From Flavobacteriaceae bacterium (GTDB lineage: Bacteria; Bacteroidota; Bacteroidia; Flavobacteriales; Weeksellaceae), in the NCBI GenBank assembly GCA_031273305.1, contig JAISSC010000226.1, positions 1 through 38,815 of the forward strand: DNA of 38,815 nucleotides, written 5' to 3'. Shown piece after piece: positions 1 through 6,231 of this stretch. How positions within the stretch are numbered: position 1 is the stretch's first letter; every line of letters starts with the position of its first letter. Below the pieces are notes generated by a model. That model ran no database searches. It had not been told where the DNA came from and saw only the letters and a program-made list of their open reading frames with translations. Made by a program: the position numbers and the translations under genes.

Positions 1-379
1 AACAACATCGGGAACATCATACTTTCCTATAGGTAAACTTGGTGATTTGGAAATATCCTATAAATTAACAGGAAGTACAATTTCCCCGACTATTAAGAAT
101 ACCGGAAATACATCTATAACAACCGTAACATCATACAATATATACAGGGTTTTAGGTACGGGTCTTCCTTATAATACTTACTACTTAGGCAGCACTATAC
201 CATCATCATCCCTGACATCAGGTGGGGATGCAGTAACTATGGGTAATAATGTCACTAACACTATTGGATTATATTTTAAGTTTTGGGTATATAACCCCGA
301 CATAGGAGCGTTTGAGTTTGAGACATTTCAGGTAACAGCAGACCGGATGATAGTAAAATATATATGGGAAAACAATTAA
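1..379 (+). CDS. Partial secreted array protein A1 (C-terminal part only)
   Basis: This is the 3' end of a gene cut by the window edge. The frame is open from base 2, so the true start lies upstream; the first in-frame start-like codon (TTG at 47) is internal. The 125 visible residues are the C-terminal domain seen in the other array proteins: it opens with IGKLGDLEISY, passes a variable middle, and closes with a GLYFKFWVYNP block and a DRMIVKYI end. It is most similar to the gene at 2659-3531: DNA at 29-120 and 3199-3290 differs at only a few bases, and the last 45 bases are also nearly identical. I therefore call it A1 and the later copy A2. The function is unknown. The protein is probably exported, because its complete relatives have signal peptides. 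Confidence 0.8.
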   Translation, partial: TTSGTSYFPIGKLGDLEISYKLTGSTISPTIKNTGNTSITTVTSYNIYRVLGTGLPYNTYYLGSTIPSSSLTSGGDAVTMGNNVTNTIGLYFKFWVYNPDIGAFEFETFQVTADRMIVKYIWENN

Positions 380-381
380 TG

Positions 382-398
382 CTACGGATACACCGTAG
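382..398 (+). promoter_or_regulatory. Hairpin in the A1-B1 spacer
   Basis: The sequence CTACGG-ATACA-CCGTAG is a perfect 6-bp stem with a 5-nt loop, three bases after the A1 stop. The same place after A2 (3524-3541) has a stem with altered but still pairing bases. There is no T-run after it, so it is more likely an RNA-processing or stability element than a terminator. That role is inference. Confidence 0.5.
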
Positions 399-439
399 GA
401 CGAACAATAATTTGGTATAACAATTTAACAGATAAAAAA

Positions 440-1249
440 ATGATCGGACTAAACCATATCTTTTCTCACATCTTTGGGCGGGCAGTGCAACTGTTTGATA
501 AGCCGTTAGCCTCCTTCCCGGGAATTTGTTGTATCCGTTTTGCCCTTGTGGCAATGGCGTTCGGGGCTGCCCGCATGGAAGCACAAGTAATTATCGGCGG
601 AACATCCCCGGCAAAAGAAGGAACTCTCCTCGACCTTAATTCCGACACCAAAGGCGGCTTGCTGCTCTCGAATGTGTATTTGGAAAACTTAACGAAAATC
701 CCTGAAAGTTTTCCGGGTATATCAGGTTTGGAAGAGCAGCCTTTGGCTGATGCCAGAGAGAAATTTACAGGAGCTATCGTTTATAACGCCAACTCTTCTA
801 TCGGACAAGGCACAGGCATCTATGAATGGAGCGACACTAAGTGGAACTACTACGTTAGTGGAAAAATTGATAAGCCTACGGAAACAATTACCGGGACTAT
901 ATCAACAACAACACCGCTTATTATAGGTGAACTTGGTGATTTGGAAATATATTATATATTAAAAGTATCCAGAATTTACCCGATGCTTAGGAATAATGGG
1001 GGCACAGAAATAACCGTACCGATCAATGCCCACAGAGCAGGGGGAGGTCCCTACGATCCTTATGGCTATAGTGGAAATAGATCATTAATGCCGAGTGAGG
1101 AAACAGACCTATATAATCACGATAACGTTTCTGGATTATATTACAGGATTTGGATATATAACCCTGAAATAGATAAAGAGTTAGAGTTTGAGACACGCTA
1201 TATATCAGCAACCGAGATAATGATAAGATATATATCTAAAGGAGATTAA
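440..1249 (+). CDS. Secreted array protein B1, unknown function
   Basis: This is a 269-residue protein I cannot assign to a named family. Residues 1-48 form an unusually long signal region: a conserved basic/aromatic stretch (MIGLNHIFSHIFGRAVQLFD), then a hydrophobic core ending MEA-Q. Residues 50-143 form a domain with the pattern IGG..P...LLDLN...GGLLL.NV.L, a stretch common just after signal peptides in Bacteroidota exported proteins, and end in a GIYEW....WNYYVSGK block. A TTTP-rich linker (about 144-160) leads to a C-terminal domain starting IGELGDLEI and ending in GLYYRIWIYNPEIDKELEFET and RYISKGD. The start follows an A-rich tract (ACAGATAAAAAA) shared by B2 and A2. Its N-terminal half and its 3' flank are near-copies of the gene at 3583-4392, while the middle of the C-terminal domain differs. 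It carries no type IX sorting domain. Confidence 0.85.
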   Translation: MIGLNHIFSHIFGRAVQLFDKPLASFPGICCIRFALVAMAFGAARMEAQVIIGGTSPAKEGTLLDLNSDTKGGLLLSNVYLENLTKIPESFPGISGLEEQPLADAREKFTGAIVYNANSSIGQGTGIYEWSDTKWNYYVSGKIDKPTETITGTISTTTPLIIGELGDLEIYYILKVSRIYPMLRNNGGTEITVPINAHRAGGGPYDPYGYSGNRSLMPSEETDLYNHDNVSGLYYRIWIYNPEIDKELEFETRYISATEIMIRYISKGD

Positions 1250-1271
1250 TATTTCAAAAGGGCTTGATTTT

Positions 1272-1399
1272 CATAACCACAGGTCGCCGACCTGCGGGCA
1301 ACGACAACCAATGACACCGCCTGAAAGGCGGGACTAGTCTTGCCTTTCAGGCAAAGAGTGGGGTGGGTACTCTCCGCAGGTCAGCGACCTGCGGTTATG
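1272..1399. repeat. Palindromic element E1 after B1
   Basis: Outer arms at 1272-1297 and 1374-1399 are near-perfect reverse complements of each other, and each arm is itself a small palindrome (CAGGTC-GCC-GACCTG on the left). Inside lies a second perfect 11-bp inverted repeat, 1319-1329 with 1342-1352 (GCCTGAAAGGC). The element is clearly GC-richer than its surroundings. It could act as a strong transcription barrier after B1, or be a miniature mobile or REP-like repeat; no ORF or transposase is present. A degraded copy follows B2. Confidence 0.7.
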
Positions 1400-1461
1400 A
1401 AGATTCCGCCCTCCGGGCTTTCAAAAATCATTTAGGGTGATGCATAGTCAAAATCAGGACA

Positions 1462-1490
1462 TAGAGATGCTCAAAATTGGGACGTCTCTA
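1462..1490. repeat. 29-bp imperfect palindrome (TAGAGA...TCTCTA)
   Basis: Bases 1462-1490 read as an imperfect palindrome bounded by TAGAGA and TCTCTA. Nineteen bases of it (1474-1492) recur in reverse complement at 33950-33968, between infB and sufB. It resembles the short intergenic palindromes with TAGAGACG ends that are scattered in some Bacteroidota and cyanobacterial genomes; that comparison is from memory. Confidence 0.55.
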
Positions 1491-1680
1491 CATCGTCGTT
1501 CCTCCTCACAATAGTATGATATTGCTCACCTGCGGTTATCAACGACAAATTACAAACTGCTGTTTATCAATGGTTTGTTTCATAGTTCCTACTCGCAAAA
1601 ACAGGGAAACGCACTTATTTCTCTGTTCATTTTGTAATAAATAATATTTTTATATTGCTTTATTGAAAAGTTTGTTGTAG

Positions 1681-1713
1681 TTTTACATAGTAATTTTACA
1701 TATAATTTTACAT
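1681..1713 (+). promoter_or_regulatory. Three TTTTACAT direct repeats upstream of gene C
   Basis: TTTTACAT occurs at 1681-1688, 1694-1701 and 1706-1713, spaced 13 and 12 bases, about 30 bases before the ATG at 1742. No TAnnTTTG box is evident nearby. Spacing slightly above one helical turn would suit binding of a regulator on one face of the DNA, but that is inference; the region is also generally AT-rich. Confidence 0.35.
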
Positions 1714-1741
1714 TAAACGACCTAACGAAAACTTTACAGCT

Positions 1742-1831
1742 ATGCCAAAAATGATCTACATATTTTCTTACATCCTTAAGGCGATGGCACAACTGCTTGA
1801 TTATAAGCAATTTACCCCCCCCCTCCGCATT
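1742..1831 (+). other. Out-of-frame 5' start of gene C (signal-peptide part)
   Basis: The ATG at 1742 opens a 30-codon frame that aligns with the signal region of the other array proteins (MPKMIYIFSYILKAMAQLLD against MIRLNHIFSHIFGRAVQLFD) and then meets a TAG at 1832-1834. The rest of the expected signal peptide, ASGSIYLALVVIMLGVTHVEAQ, lies in the +1-shifted frame that continues into the body at 1861. The frames join at the C9 tract. As read, translation from 1742 yields only a 30-residue peptide. Confidence 0.7.
1815..1823 (+). repeat. C9 homopolymer tract in gene C
   Basis: Nine consecutive C bases sit in the signal-peptide coding part of gene C. With C10 (or C7) the ATG at 1742 reads straight through PPPPHLASG into the gene body; with C9 it stops at 1832. 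Runs this long are known slipped-strand mutation sites in phase-variable surface genes of other bacteria. It could also be an assembly error or a fixed frameshift. Confidence 0.65.
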
Positions 1832-1860
1832 TAGCATCCGGTAGTATTTATCTTGCCCTT

Positions 1861-2631
1861 GTGGTAATAATGCTTGGAGTTACCCATGTGGAGGCGCAGG
1901 TAACCATTGGTGGTGACAAACCTCCGGCAAAGGGAGTTATCCTAGACCTTAATTCCGACACCAAAGGTGGACTGTTGCTCACCAATGTGAAATTGGACGA
2001 AGACGACCTGACGAAAATCCCTGAAGATTTTCCGGGTATGTCTGATATATACAATTTAACGGACGGGGAGGAAAAAGATTTGGCTTTAACTGGTGCCAAA
2101 AATAATTTTAAAGGTGCGGTTGTTTACAACACCAACTCTGATGCCGGAAACGGTGAAGGCATCTATGTGTGGAGCGGTGAGAAATGGAACTACTACCTTA
2201 GTGGGAGAAATATTGATAATATTCCTATAAGAACTATTATACCTATGCCACTAACAATACCACCAGACGTAAACCTTGCCATAGGTGAACTTGATGATCT
2301 GCAAATATCCTATAGATTATCAGGGTCATCAGAAGGTGCTCTTTTCCCGACTTTTAAGAATAACGGGAGTACACCTATAACCATGACATACTATGTATTC
2401 AGGATTAGCAGAAATACAGTCCCTATTCTTTTTACCGAAACCGGAACTGAAACTATAGGCAAGGGTGCAAATACAAATATATATTCTTTAGGTAACCATA
2501 TTGGATTATATTACAAGTGGTGGATATATATCCATGAAACACATAGAGAGCTGGAGTTTGAGACATTCCAACTAGCAGAAAATAAGATGATGTTAAGATA
2601 TATATCGAAAAAACATCCGGATATACCGTAG
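1861..2631 (+). CDS. Array protein C body, signal region frameshifted (candidate phase-off)
   Basis: The frame is open from 1807, but the only standard in-frame starts near its 5' end are GTG 1861 and ATG 1870, which would leave a protein with just the tail of a signal peptide (GVTHVEAQV). The homologous full signal region is upstream in another frame (1742-1831), joined at a C9 tract. The body has the array plan: IGG..P..GVILDLNSDTKGGLLL, an FPGMSDIYNL segment also found in A2, a GIYVWSGEKWNYYLSG block, a proline-rich linker, then IGELDDLQISYRLSGSS and a GLYYKWWIYIHE ending. A one-C insertion would give about 297 residues from 1742. Function unknown. It is followed at 28 bp by A2, with a spacer like those before B1 and B2, so the genes may be cotranscribed. 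Confidence 0.7.
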   Translation: MVIMLGVTHVEAQVTIGGDKPPAKGVILDLNSDTKGGLLLTNVKLDEDDLTKIPEDFPGMSDIYNLTDGEEKDLALTGAKNNFKGAVVYNTNSDAGNGEGIYVWSGEKWNYYLSGRNIDNIPIRTIIPMPLTIPPDVNLAIGELDDLQISYRLSGSSEGALFPTFKNNGSTPITMTYYVFRISRNTVPILFTETGTETIGKGANTNIYSLGNHIGLYYKWWIYIHETHRELEFETFQLAENKMMLRYISKKHPDIP

Positions 2632-2658
2632 AACGATCAATAATTTAACAGATAAAAA

Positions 2659-3531
2659 ATGAACAGACTAAACCATATCTTTTATCACATCTTTTGGCGG
2701 ATAGCGCAACTGTTTGACCATAAGCCGTTTGTCTCCTCCCTGAGAATTTATTGTATCTGCTTTGCCCTTATGACAATAACGTTCGGGGCTTCCCGCCTGG
2801 AGGCGCAGGTAAGTATAACCATCGGTACCTATGAGCCGGAGGCTCCTGCAAAGGGAACTCTCCTCGACCTTAATTCCGGTACCAAAGGCGGCGGACTGCT
2901 GCTTACCAATGTGGAATTATCCGACCTGACGGAAATCCCCAACAGTTTTCCGGGTATGTCCGAGATATATGATCTAGTGGAAGGGATTGAAAAGGATTCG
3001 ATTTTAACTGATGCCAAAGAGAAATTTAAAGGTGCGGTTGTTTACAACTCCGACGATTCTATCGGAAACGGCGAAGGTATCTATATCTGGAGTGGCACGG
3101 AATGGAACTACTATATTAATGGGAAGATCGACTATGCCCCTCTTCCTGTAAAAACTACTATACATATGCCAACATCAACATCGCAACCATTAGACTCTCT
3201 TATAGGTAAACTTGGTGATTTGGAAATATCCTATGAATTAACAGGAAGTACAATTTCCCCGACTATTAAGAATACCGGAAATACACCTATAAACGTAACA
3301 TACAATGTTTACAGGCATGAAGATTCAGCTAGATATACCTACAACAACAGTATATCCATAGGACAAAGTGTGAGTGTATCTATATTTAATAATGTCACTA
3401 ACTCTGTTGGATTATATTGTAAGTCTTGGATATATAACCATGAAACACAGGAAGAATTAGAGTTTGAGACATTACAGGTAACAACAGACCGAATGATAGT
3501 AAAATATATATCGAACATTAATGCTCCGTGA
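2659..3531 (+). CDS. Secreted array protein A2, unknown function
   Basis: This 290-residue protein is the longest complete member of the array. It has the same long signal region (MNRLNHIFYHIFWRIAQLFD, hydrophobic core, cleavage near LEA-Q at about residue 49). The N-terminal domain has a small insertion relative to B1 and B2 (SITIGTYEPEAPAKGTLLDL) and shares the FPGMSEIYDL segment with C. The linker is rich in T, S and P. The C-terminal domain begins IGKLGDLEISYELTGS, has a variable middle and ends GLYCKSWIYNHE...LEFETLQV. DNA of the C-terminal domain is nearly the same as the partial gene at the window start, except in the middle block. The stop codon (3529-3531) lies inside a small hairpin. 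No enzyme motif is visible; a surface or adhesive role is only inference. Confidence 0.85.
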   Translation: MNRLNHIFYHIFWRIAQLFDHKPFVSSLRIYCICFALMTITFGASRLEAQVSITIGTYEPEAPAKGTLLDLNSGTKGGGLLLTNVELSDLTEIPNSFPGMSEIYDLVEGIEKDSILTDAKEKFKGAVVYNSDDSIGNGEGIYIWSGTEWNYYINGKIDYAPLPVKTTIHMPTSTSQPLDSLIGKLGDLEISYELTGSTISPTIKNTGNTPINVTYNVYRHEDSARYTYNNSISIGQSVSVSIFNNVTNSVGLYCKSWIYNHETQEELEFETLQVTTDRMIVKYISNINAP

Positions 3532-3541
3532 TACACCGGAG
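3524..3541 (+). promoter_or_regulatory. Hairpin in the A2-B2 spacer
   Basis: CTCCG pairs with CGGAG around an 8-nt loop containing ATACA, the loop found in the A1-B1 hairpin. Compared with that hairpin, the third base pair has changed from A-T to C-G on both sides, which suggests selection on pairing. It overlaps the A2 stop codon. A weaker three-pair version (CGG-ATATA-CCG, 2618-2628) lies at the end of gene C. Confidence 0.5.
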
Positions 3542-3582
3542 GGCGATCAATAATTTGGTATAACAATTTAACAGATAAAAAA

Positions 3583-4392
3583 ATGATCAGACTAAACCAT
3601 ATCTTTTCTCACATCTTTGGGCGGGCAGTGCAACTATTTGACTATAAACCGTTAGCCTCCTCCTCTGGAATTTGTTGTATCCGTTTTGCCCTTGTGGCAA
3701 TGGCGTTAGGGGCTGCCCGCATGGAAGCACAAGTAATTATCGGCGGAACATCCCCGGCAAAAGAAGGAACTCTCCTCGACCTTAATTCCGACACCAAAGG
3801 CGGTTTGCTGCTCTCTAACGTGTATTTAAACAACCTAACGGAATTTCCTGAAAGTTTTCCGGGAATATCCGGTTTGGAAGAGCCGGATTTAGCTAATGCC
3901 AAAGATGATCTTAAAAGTGCTATTATTTACAACACCAACCCTTCTATAGGACAGGGCAAAGGCATCTATGAATGGAACGGTACCAAATGGAACTACTATG
4001 TTAGTGGGAGAATTGAGGAGCCTACGGAAACAAGAATTGAGACTATATCAACAACAACACCTATTATTATAGGTAAAGTTGGTGAATTGGAAATGTCCTA
4101 TGTATTAAGTGGAAGTTCATTTCAACCTACTTTTACGAATAAAGGGAGTACACCTATAACCGTACTAGTCAATATCTTCAGATCAGAAAAAACCTACGGA
4201 CAGTATGGCTATGATAGTACTGAGGCTTTACAACCGGGTGGAAGTACAAATATATATATTATTAACAATAACGATGGATTATATTATAGGATTTGGATAT
4301 ATAACCCTGAAATAGATAAAGTGTTAGAGTTTGAGACATTCCATATAACAACTGACAAGATAATGATAAGATATATATCGAAAGGAGATTAA
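3583..4392 (+). CDS. Secreted array protein B2, unknown function
   Basis: This 269-residue protein is the close paralogue of B1. The signal region (MIRLNHIFSHIFGRAVQLFD, cleavage near MEA-Q) and the first domain (IIGGTSPAKEGTLLDLNSDT) are almost identical to B1, including at DNA level, apart from one extra Tyr codon at LFDYKP. The C-terminal domain diverges: B2 has MSYVLSGSSFQPTFTNKGST, more like C, where B1 has an aberrant IYYILKVSRIYPMLRNN. The last segment (YRIWIYNPEIDK, RYISKGD) is again shared. The 48 bases around and after the stop (4381-4428) are identical to 1238-1285 after B1, so gene and 3' flank were copied together. Function unknown. Confidence 0.85.
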   Translation: MIRLNHIFSHIFGRAVQLFDYKPLASSSGICCIRFALVAMALGAARMEAQVIIGGTSPAKEGTLLDLNSDTKGGLLLSNVYLNNLTEFPESFPGISGLEEPDLANAKDDLKSAIIYNTNPSIGQGKGIYEWNGTKWNYYVSGRIEEPTETRIETISTTTPIIIGKVGELEMSYVLSGSSFQPTFTNKGSTPITVLVNIFRSEKTYGQYGYDSTEALQPGGSTNIYIINNNDGLYYRIWIYNPEIDKVLEFETFHITTDKIMIRYISKGD

Positions 4393-4489
4393 TATTTCAA
4401 AAGGGCTTGATTTTCATAACCACAGGTCACCAACCTTCGGAAAGAGTAACCACTTCCAAACGACTGCTTGAAAGGCAGGACATTCTGTA
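4393..4489. repeat. Degraded copy of the palindromic element (E2)
   Basis: The first 36 bases match the sequence after B1 exactly, through CATAACCACAGGTC; the copy then decays and keeps only fragments such as CTGCTTGAAAGGCAGGAC. The second arm is missing. It fills the gap between B2 and the convergent protease gene. Confidence 0.6.
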
Positions 4490-6109
4490 CTAATTCGGAA
4501 AAAATTGTAATTTTCTGGAAATACTTTTTCCTTCAGGGGTTTTTAGCTTCATAATCAATTGGGGATATATCTGTACGGGATAAGGAATAGAGATAGAAAT
4601 ATGATTTTCTCCCGATACCAGTTTTGCTTTTTCGGAATAAACCTGCTGCCCGGAATAGGCAAAAAACTGTATTTCCACAATTCCGGCTCTTTCGGAAAAC
4701 ATCTTTATATGTAAAATATCTTTTACCGGATTGGGGTATGCGTATAAACCACCTGAAGACGCCTCTGTTTCATCAAGGGAAAGAGAACCCAGTACGGAAT
4801 TAAAATCAGGAATTCCATATCCCTGCTGATTGGAGGGATTTGCATACAAACTTGCCGATTCTCGTATCTTTTGCCGTATGACGGAGGGTAAAACATTCGG
4901 GTAAGCCTGAACCAGACAGGCAATTGCTCCTGCCATAATCGGGGAAGAAAAAGAAGTACCGCTTCCGGATAAGATTATCCCCAACTCATTAACGGTAAGT
5001 GCTCCCTGTCCCAATGCACTCACATCTGGCTTAATTCTTCCGTCTGCACTAGGCCCGTACGAGGAAAATGCGGCAGAATATCCGCTACCTGTTACTGCTC
5101 CGATAGAAAAAACATCTTCCGCATCTGCGGGGACAGATATTTTATGCCAGGGTTTATTTCCCTCGTTTCCGGCGGCTACCACTACAAAAATACCTTTTTC
5201 CGCAGCCATCTGTGCTCCTCTTGAGATAAAAGAGGTTTTTCCGTCCAGGTCAGAGATAGAATAATCATAACGGGGATCGTCAAACATAGTATATCCCAAT
5301 GAAGTATTGATTATATCAACTCCCAAACTGTCGGCTCTTTCAGCTGCTGCAATCCACCAGACCTCTTCCTGAGGGATCTCTACATCATTTGTCTCCGTAA
5401 TGAATAAATAAAAATCAGCATCAATGGCAGTTCCCTTATACTGACCGGGAATATTCCCTCCGATAGTGGATAAAACCCTAGTTCCATGATTATTTTCCGA
5501 ATAAATATTATTGTTGCCCTTTACAAAATTATATCCGCCTTTAATTTGATTATTCGTCCTGATATAGTCAAAAGCAGGGACAGTATCTACACCTGGAAAT
5601 CCGGCATCAATAATGGCAATGGTAACGTTTTCACCCGTATAGCCCAAATCATGCAGATGATTCAACCCTATTTGTTCGATTTGAGTGTCTGTGTAAACGG
5701 AAGAATTTTTAAACTCGGAAGAAATGAACTCCGGATCTGTAGTTTTAAAATTGGTAAGATTCTTCACAAAGGATTCTATTCCCTGAACACATCCCAGCGA
5801 CAAAAGTTCTGTTCTCTGCACATCGCTGATCTCTGCAAAAACTCCGTTAAACCATTTGGAAACGGCAATAACCGGGATATTTAGATTTTTAACTGCTGTT
5901 ACATAATCGGCTTGAACCGGAACATCCGTATCCGATAAAGGAATATTATATTTTATCCTCCTGTCCAGTGCTTTTTGAGTAAGCATTTCCGTAGGAGCAG
6001 AAAAATAATACGAAGCCGAAGGTTTGTCTTTAAATTTAACCAGAACTAATTCCTGAGAAAAAGAAAGAGCAAATAAAAATAAATGTAATACACAAAATAA
6101 TCTCCTCAT
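4490..6109 (-). CDS. S8 subtilisin-like serine protease with type IX secretion C-terminal domain
   Basis: This 539-residue protein is a predicted secreted endopeptidase. It has a short signal peptide (cleavage near FSFSQ, about residue 19), then a prodomain-like region to about 150. The catalytic triad is visible: D168 in IAIIDAGF, H208 in NNHGTRV and S386 in GSGTSFSSP, with the oxyanion-hole N315 in VAAGNEG. From about residue 452 the sequence LYAYPNPVKDILHIK starts a beta-rich C-terminal domain of the type A sorting-signal class, ending at residue 539, which would direct export through the type IX system and attachment or release at the cell surface. The gene converges on the array and has its own promoter (TATCTTTG on the minus strand, 6134-6141), divergent from purK. 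The substrate is unknown. Confidence 0.93.
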   Translation of the reverse strand: MRRLFCVLHLFLFALSFSQELVLVKFKDKPSASYYFSAPTEMLTQKALDRRIKYNIPLSDTDVPVQADYVTAVKNLNIPVIAVSKWFNGVFAEISDVQRTELLSLGCVQGIESFVKNLTNFKTTDPEFISSEFKNSSVYTDTQIEQIGLNHLHDLGYTGENVTIAIIDAGFPGVDTVPAFDYIRTNNQIKGGYNFVKGNNNIYSENNHGTRVLSTIGGNIPGQYKGTAIDADFYLFITETNDVEIPQEEVWWIAAAERADSLGVDIINTSLGYTMFDDPRYDYSISDLDGKTSFISRGAQMAAEKGIFVVVAAGNEGNKPWHKISVPADAEDVFSIGAVTGSGYSAAFSSYGPSADGRIKPDVSALGQGALTVNELGIILSGSGTSFSSPIMAGAIACLVQAYPNVLPSVIRQKIRESASLYANPSNQQGYGIPDFNSVLGSLSLDETEASSGGLYAYPNPVKDILHIKMFSERAGIVEIQFFAYSGQQVYSEKAKLVSGENHISISIPYPVQIYPQLIMKLKTPEGKSISRKLQFFPN

Positions 6110-6133
6110 TTTGACCGATACTTTAGATAACTA

Positions 6134-6141
6134 CAAAGATA
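6134..6141 (-). promoter_or_regulatory. -7 box for the S8 protease gene
   Basis: TATCTTTG on the minus strand fits the Bacteroidota TAnnTTTG consensus, 25 bases before the ATG. No well-placed TTG (-33) is visible. Confidence 0.5.
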
Positions 6142-6201
6142 CTAAAAAGTTTTTTTCATTCAGGATTTACAGGCAAAATATAAAATAACTGCCAATATTC
6201 C

Positions 6202-6209
6202 TATATTTG
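6202..6209 (+). promoter_or_regulatory. -7 box for purK-purE
   Basis: TATATTTG fits TAnnTTTG and lies 22 bases before the purK ATG, giving a short leader. The -33 element is not obvious. Confidence 0.5.
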
Positions 6210-6231
6210 TATCGTAAACTAAATTAATCGG

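Larger units (their letters stand above)
1250..1741. other. Gene-free stretch between B1 and C
   Basis: I see no credible gene here. The stretch holds palindromic element E1 (1272-1399), the TAGAGA palindrome (1462-1490), an AT-rich block, and three TTTTACAT direct repeats (1681-1713) just before the start of gene C. A partial copy of E1's arm (CACCTGCGGTTATCAACGAC) sits near 1529-1548. Confidence 0.6.

Noticed and set aside
276..584. Minus-strand ORF across the A1-B1 junction
   Set aside because: It overlaps two well-supported plus-strand genes and has no family features.
5486..5884. Plus-strand ORF (132 residues) inside the protease gene
   Set aside because: It is antisense to a clearly conserved S8 protease and has no recognisable domain.
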